Below, in pieces: positions 58,300 to 64,000 of a DNA stretch of 64,000 nt. Each line of letters starts with the position of its first letter. Positions within the stretch are counted from its first letter, which is position 1. The position numbers and the translations under genes were made by a program. The notes beneath the pieces are model-generated. The model was not told the DNA's origin. It saw only the letters and a program-made list of their open reading frames with translations, and searched no databases. Source of the stretch: Mya arenaria. Lineage: Eukaryota > Mollusca > Bivalvia > Myida > Myidae. The DNA is taken from positions 28,737,772 through 28,801,771 of the forward strand of contig NC_069133.1 in the NCBI RefSeq assembly GCF_026914265.1, written 5' to 3'.

Positions 58300-59532
58300 C
58301 TCAAATTTTATATCGTGTCAATCTTAAATATGTGTGATGTCTCCTAACTTATTTCCATTGTGAGACAAAGTGGATTTGTGCCTTGATATACGCATTGATC
58401 AACCTAAATTGTGCATATATGTTATATTATTTGATGTCGACTGATCCAATTCCACTTTAGTTCACTTTTATTTTTAGACATTATCAAATAGTTGCGGTTA
58501 GGGAATGGTGTAGGTTAAAGCATTCACGCATACAAAAGATTGACCACGGATGGTCAATAATGCACCAAGAGGGGTCATTCAAATGGTTGTCCAGAAATAT
58601 GCCGGACAAATAGCTTGCAGGACAAACGTTGCCAGTATGGTTTCTACTATGGTGTGACAAGTGATATCCATGACTACAGGTGGACCTCCGTGAACCACCT
58701 GTCTTCGTTACACAGTGTTATTACTGGGTCACACAAATGACTGCCGTTTCAGAAATCCGGGGTATCTGTAGTACCGTACTATCACCGGTAAAAACCAGGT
58801 TAAATTTATCAGACTCCATACTAAAACTAAAGTACAAAGGTCTATCACGGATTTTCAACGCGGACTGAACTCCGATGATGTTCGTTACTATCTTTAGCCC
58901 CGTCCCTGGTGTCACTGGGCTAAACCAATTTTAATGATGAGGGCAGAAGACGTCGCTTCGTTTCCTATTCAGTAACACAGAAGCTAGATCTGACTTCCTT
59001 GGTTGCTTGGAAGTTTCGTTACCACACTAATTCGAACCAGTCCTGAAAACCTTCGATTAATATTTTTTTTGAAAAATAGTGTAATTAAAAACGGATTTAT
59101 TTTTATATTCGATGGGTTCGCTCCAAATCGACACTATACCCCTTACCCCCTTCAAATTTTACAGCATTTTTTATTGTTTACATTTTTGTGAAGCTACGCC
59201 CCTGATTATGATCCAATTGCAAACAGTAAATGATCAAAAATAGTGTACGTTAACCAAAGATAATCGATTAGAATTTTCCCAAATCAAGCACACATTGGTT
59301 CCCTTTAAGAAGAGGAACCAGTAATTCCCGCGGATTTAGTTACGGCGTACGTAGCAACCAAAATGTAGGGTAGATTACAGAGGTTAATTGATTTAAGATT
59401 TGCATTGTTTGTCATGATTATATGTGTCACTTATTGATTCACTCATAGAGAGAGGAATATACTTTTATTCCATCGACTAATAGCAGGCTCGAATTTATCG
59501 CTCGCTGGTCGAGTAAGAAGAAAAACGTGATA
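58300..59532. other. Presumed upstream region of the gene at 59533
   Basis: No repeat or exon recognised. It presumably contains the promoter and 5' untranslated region; no core promoter motif stands out. Confidence 0.4.
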
Positions 59533-62500
59533 ATGACGGAAGTTTCAAATTCGACCCTGTACGTTCAGCAGCGGGTGCAGTCCTCATATTTTCCGACGAT
59601 GCCACCGAATGCACCCAAGGCAACACTAGCATACCCAAGGTATTGAATTTAACTATATTGTGTTTTAAATATTAAAGTTTCAATCTTAGTTAAAACTACA
59701 ATTACCTGAATTTTTGACTTTTATTCAGACTTTCACAGTACACTGTACGTCTAATCCTTACAAGTTATCTTCAAGACCAAGTTGATTTCTTTGGTTGAGA
59801 ATTTAATACAGGTGTTCTCTCAATATATAGTTAAATAATATCACAGTTCTACTGATTTTAAGTGTATGTATTATGACAGTACACTGGGCTCTTGAGACCC
59901 CACGCCGACAGAGAAGCATCACTGAATACATGTAGCTCGCAGAACATGTAGTGTTGTAATTTATGTATATCTGACATGAAATAAATTTTCTTGAATCTTG
60001 TACAACCTTTGACAGCCATTGAAATTAGATATTTGGATTAACAACTCAAATTTCTGACATTGATGCTTGGCATTAAATTTTTATAAGCCTAAATAGCAAT
60101 TTACTGGTGAAGGCTTACAGACTAATTTTGATTCCTGTCTTCATAGTTTGACATCTTCAACATCTACAAAAGTTTATATTGAAATGATAGAATAAATTTA
60201 TGAGAACAGTATTAAACTTGCATACATTTGTATATGCTGGAAAAGCAGTTTGGTGGCCATTAATTTGGTGCTTTGTGCATTAGGTGCTTTTGATGAATTT
60301 AAGAGTAAACATCTTTTTAAATGTTTAAGAATTGTACCATTCTAGCTCGAAATGCACCATTTATAACTTGAATTGTTAAAATTCCTTGGGGGAGTACCCC
60401 CCCCCCCAATCCCCTTGCCGATATTTTACACCATATCAGTTTTGATTAGGAGGGAGGGGTGCATCTCAAGAGATTACCTTTAGTTATGATCCTCTAACAA
60501 TGATTCCTGGATCCGCCCCTGGTGTGATCGGGGAAAACATCATATTGATAATTCTAGGCTTGTTTTGAGGTAATACTGTATTTGGTGACTAGTCCCATTA
60601 ATATATATATATATATATATATAATGTATAATGAAACTCTGAAAGCTATTATTTTTTGGAAGACCAAGAAGTTAAACTGGCATTTAGATGCCGTGAAATC
60701 ACACATACAAAAGAGCTTGATATAATTGATTAATAATTGTTAATTCCTCTTCATTTTACTTCATTTCAGGGCCACATCAACTGCACCATACACAGCATTG
60801 GTGGGTGTTGTGATTGATGGAAGGATTCCAGAAAGGGTAAGTTTTGTATGCTTGTCATGAATTATTTTCTAAAAAAATACATGTAGAAACTAGAAAGGAA
60901 AGGTTTAAAATCTAATGTTGACAATCTCTTTTAATTCTATGTTGAGTGTTGTTTTTTCTTCACATTTTGGGAAAGGAGCAGTTTTCTGATTTGGAAATAC
61001 GCCTGGTAATAAATAACAAAACTGGAAATTTACAAAGCCTTCTTTTCGGACATGTCTATCATTTTGAAAGGAATTAACACGGCACTGGTCATCTTTCAAT
61101 CATTCAATTGTCCAACACAGGGATAATATTTTATCAATAAATAATAGAACATGGTTGTATAGTCAAATGGATTACTTTGACAAACCCTGACAAACAACCT
61201 CTGACAAGTGACCAGGCAGAGTAAATCCCATTGGTGTCATGTTCATTCCCTTATCTTCAGTTGAAGGAATGCGGAAAAAACACTTTATCTTGTGCACATA
61301 AATGAATACCATATACTGGCTATACTTCATTGTATTTAAAAAAAACCCATAATACTATTGTCATTATGGAAAAGATATTGTTTATTATTTCTTAATATTA
61401 AACGGATAACTCTGCATAAGATGGGCATAACCCAAAGTTCTGCAAAATTAACTGTTTAGTATAGCAAAAGTTAATGATAACTTAGTCTGGACCTGAATGT
61501 GCCTATATTCAAGCCAGCGTTATAAACTTAATAAAACCTATTTATGACTTTTAACTAAATTGAAATTTGGCAAATACTACCAGTACATCCCATTGGTGAA
61601 AGCATTAGGGTAAACACTAATTGATTTGGATGATATATATATTTTGATGTGTTAAATGACTGGCATCCTGAAAAAATCATTGCTGTTTTATTACCATTTT
61701 GTTACTTTACTTTGAAAACATGAAACATTTAAGTATATTTAACAAGCAGATAAAGAGCTGGTTTCACAATTGGAGTAGTGGTCTAAAGTTCATTGTAAAT
61801 AAATGCCGTTGTATGCTATTAGAAACTCTTGATTTTTGAGTGTGTATTTGATTGATTTTAGTGCTCTGCCATTGAATAACTTGAAGTATAAGTGTTTTAT
61901 CAAATACACTTAATACTTATATCACTGGGTTAATATCAATATTTTTATTTAAATACATTATTGACTTTGTATGACCTGTGCCTGTGACATTGACATATCA
62001 AGCCTTTTCAAATGCCAAGTTAGATTTGGGTATTTGAAATGATATTTTTTTATTTGTATTTTATATAGTCTTACCTTCTTAAGTGAAAAAGCATATGTGT
62101 ACAGCCTGTTGCACTTTTTACTGACAGTCAGACTCTCAGATCATTTTGGTACAAACATCTATTATAGATTATATTCAATTATAATGCTTGTTGGTTGAAA
62201 ATGTTCTTTATTTTTTCTGTGTTCGTATTAAAGTTGTAAGTTTTTATTCATCACCCAGTAATTGTCACTTTGAGCTTGTTGATATTAACCCTTTATAATT
62301 CTAAAGCCTTTCTTGGTTTTGAAAACAGTTCCCTTTTGCGAATGCATGCCAGTTTATATCTTTTGAACAGTATTCATTATAGTTAAAAAATGGACTCAAA
62401 TTAATTTGAAAACCATTAAAAAGCTGTCAAATGATATTTGGCAACATTGAATGTTAACAATGCATGTATTTGCAAAATGTTTCTTTTCATTATTAAAAAA

Positions 62501-63838
62501 CTCATTCAGAACTTGCAAAATGTAAATTTTAATTTGTTATCTTTTGTACCTTATTCACTTAAAAGAGGCTTTAGGGTAAATAATGATTTTGAAAGCCTGT
62601 GAAAAGATTAAAGTTTGTTTGTTGTTGCGTCTTGTATCGATTACAGGTGTCATATCTGATCATGGGGATATAATCATAGACTTACTATCAGCAAATTAGG
62701 CTGATCTCTTTCTAAACTAAGGCATGCTGATGATAAAGAAACCATTACAGCCAAAGTATTAAATTTTTGTCATAATAAATTATACACTTAGCGTATTTGG
62801 TAATCTACTACCCTGTTTACATGATTGGATTAACCCTCATTGGGTCGATTTGTGGTCCCCAGTGGACAAATTTAGTCCAGGGCAAATATGTGCATTTAGT
62901 GCAATTACAAACTGGGGTAAATCTACCGTCACTCGTATTTTATATCATATGAGTGCAAAAACTGATTCACCCTTTGTCTGAAGGTGGGGCATATTTGCCC
63001 CCATGAAAAATGTCTTATAAATGCGAAACCTGATTTGCCCCTGGGGGTTATTTCAAAATTGGCAGGGTATTTCATTAAATATTTGACATTAGAACAAAAT
63101 TGTAGGATGAAAATTGTTATAGATGCATGATGTTTCTAAAAAAGCAACGGATCAGTTTTATAACAATGTTTACGTCGGATTTAAGCATAATAACATATTT
63201 GTTTCTGTGTTTAGCTATTGGTCTCCTTTGAGCATTGTATACAAGTGTTAAAATGGAGTGCTTTGTAATCTTTCAATTTGCAATAAGTTAACGCTTCAAC
63301 ACTCCATTCAGCATAATTTTATGCTCGTTTAACATTTGAAATTACGCATTTTAAATACAAACTTGATTTTTATTTTGTTATATTAGAATATGTAATAACT
63401 ATCTTAAGGTTTATCTGTCTGTATAATCTCTAAATTGTCTGGATGCCAGAGGTGCACTTTATGTGAAATTCTGAAGGCATTTGGCATAAAATTTCTCGGT
63501 CTATTGATGGTGCCATGCAAAATCATAAACTTACTTCTGCCTTTTTCATAATTGAGTTCTAAGATATTACAACCAATCAGATATTAGTTTGCATCTGAAG
63601 CACGAAAGTCTTTAATAACGCAAAATGAAGTTTTCATTGACTTTAATTCCCTTTTATGAATGCCATATATCTTTTCCATAGTACCCTGTGACCAGTCGAT
63701 GCCGTGTGAGGAAACAGGTTGGCCATACGAACCGCTGGAGACTGCCCGAGTCTCTGGGTAGCGACCTGTTGGGGAGTGCCCAAGCTATCAAGGCTGTAGC
63801 CATGCCGTACAACCAGACACTGGTCAACATCATCACAG
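59533..63838 (+). CDS. Unrecognised protein-coding gene, first three coding exons (continues right)
   Basis: Exons 59533-59639, 60770-60836 and 63682-63838 join in frame with canonical borders (AAG|GTATTG, AGG|GTAAGT, ACAG|GTGAG). The ATG at 59533 is the first in frame. The predicted N-terminus is polar and Ser/Thr/Pro-rich (MTEVSNSTLYVQQRVQSSYF, PTMPPNAPKATLAYPRATS), then a more compact part (TALVGVVIDGRIPERYPVTS, RCRVRKQVGHTNRWRLPESL) and AVAMPYNQTLVNIITG at the right edge. There is no signal peptide or membrane span so far. I do not recognise the family. Strong codon-level coherence and splice sites support a real gene. Confidence 0.72.
60602..60623. repeat. (TA)n microsatellite
   Basis: Eleven TA dinucleotides in intron 1 of the gene at 59533. 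Confidence 0.9.
60837..63681. other. Intron 2 of the unrecognised gene
   Basis: 2.8 kb of AT-rich sequence with no repeat, exon or RNA gene that I can support. Confidence 0.5.
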
Positions 63839-64000
63839 GTGAGATGCAAGCTGATATAAATAGTTTGCTCAGTCTTTCACACTTTCATCAGAAAGCTTTA
63901 AAATAAAAGTGAAAATCAAGCTGGCATGAATGCTATGGATAAGATGACTTGATAGTTCAAGGTTACTACATGTTTTTTTGCTCTTCCAAAAAAATCTTTT

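Overview
The window looks like AT-rich genomic DNA of a lophotrochozoan animal, most likely a bivalve mollusc. Supporting signs are short exons in long repeat-filled introns, a chitinase with peritrophin-type chitin-binding domains, a TMEM272-like four-pass protein of the kind expanded in molluscs, a pearl/HINE-type element with a ~145-bp core, and several ~145-180-bp tandem repeats. Species assignment is inference; nothing here fixes it.

Layout. 209-3073 (+): 3' part of a GH18 chitinase gene (catalytic C-terminus, three CBM14 domains, Thr/Ser-rich linkers), running straight into a 48-bp minisatellite (3036-4138). 4876-5477: a short element ending in a long hairpin. 7867-18092 (-): SPATA24, six well-supported coiled-coil exons plus one doubtful upstream exon at 19224-19301. 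Its introns hold a 46-bp minisatellite split by a 1188-bp DNA transposon, a second hairpin-ended element, a LINE 3' relic, and a 36-bp minisatellite split by a pearl/HINE-like element. 24421-25605 (-): an intact, intronless class A GPCR with biogenic-amine receptor hallmarks. 27622-30123 (+): a Crypton-type tyrosine-recombinase transposon with a recognisable intron, all catalytic residues and one frameshift. 30-33.5 kb: a cluster of small inverted-repeat elements. 36583-38345 (-): a TMEM272-like gene, first exon not found. 46018-49396 (-): complete MRPL43, with a 1.2-kb inverted-repeat transposon in intron 1. 53.7-58.3 kb: MITEs and two tRNA-derived SINEs. 59533 to past the right edge (+): first three exons of an unrecognised gene.

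The host genes look unrelated in function (chitin turnover, sperm coiled-coil protein, amine-type signalling, membrane protein, mitochondrial ribosome). They do not form a cluster or operon.

The most interesting feature is the Crypton and two much shorter elements (4.9 and 13.1 kb) that appear to share its ends: a TATTTACA-type left motif, its complement before the right end, a ~150-bp near-perfect hairpin, and a closing TCCTTAAATG-type repeat. The stem sequences differ between Crypton and short elements, yet each stem stays self-complementary. This suggests a hairpin-ended Crypton family with non-autonomous members. Also notable are two minisatellites each interrupted by a mobile element, and an apparently duplicated exon series in SPATA24.
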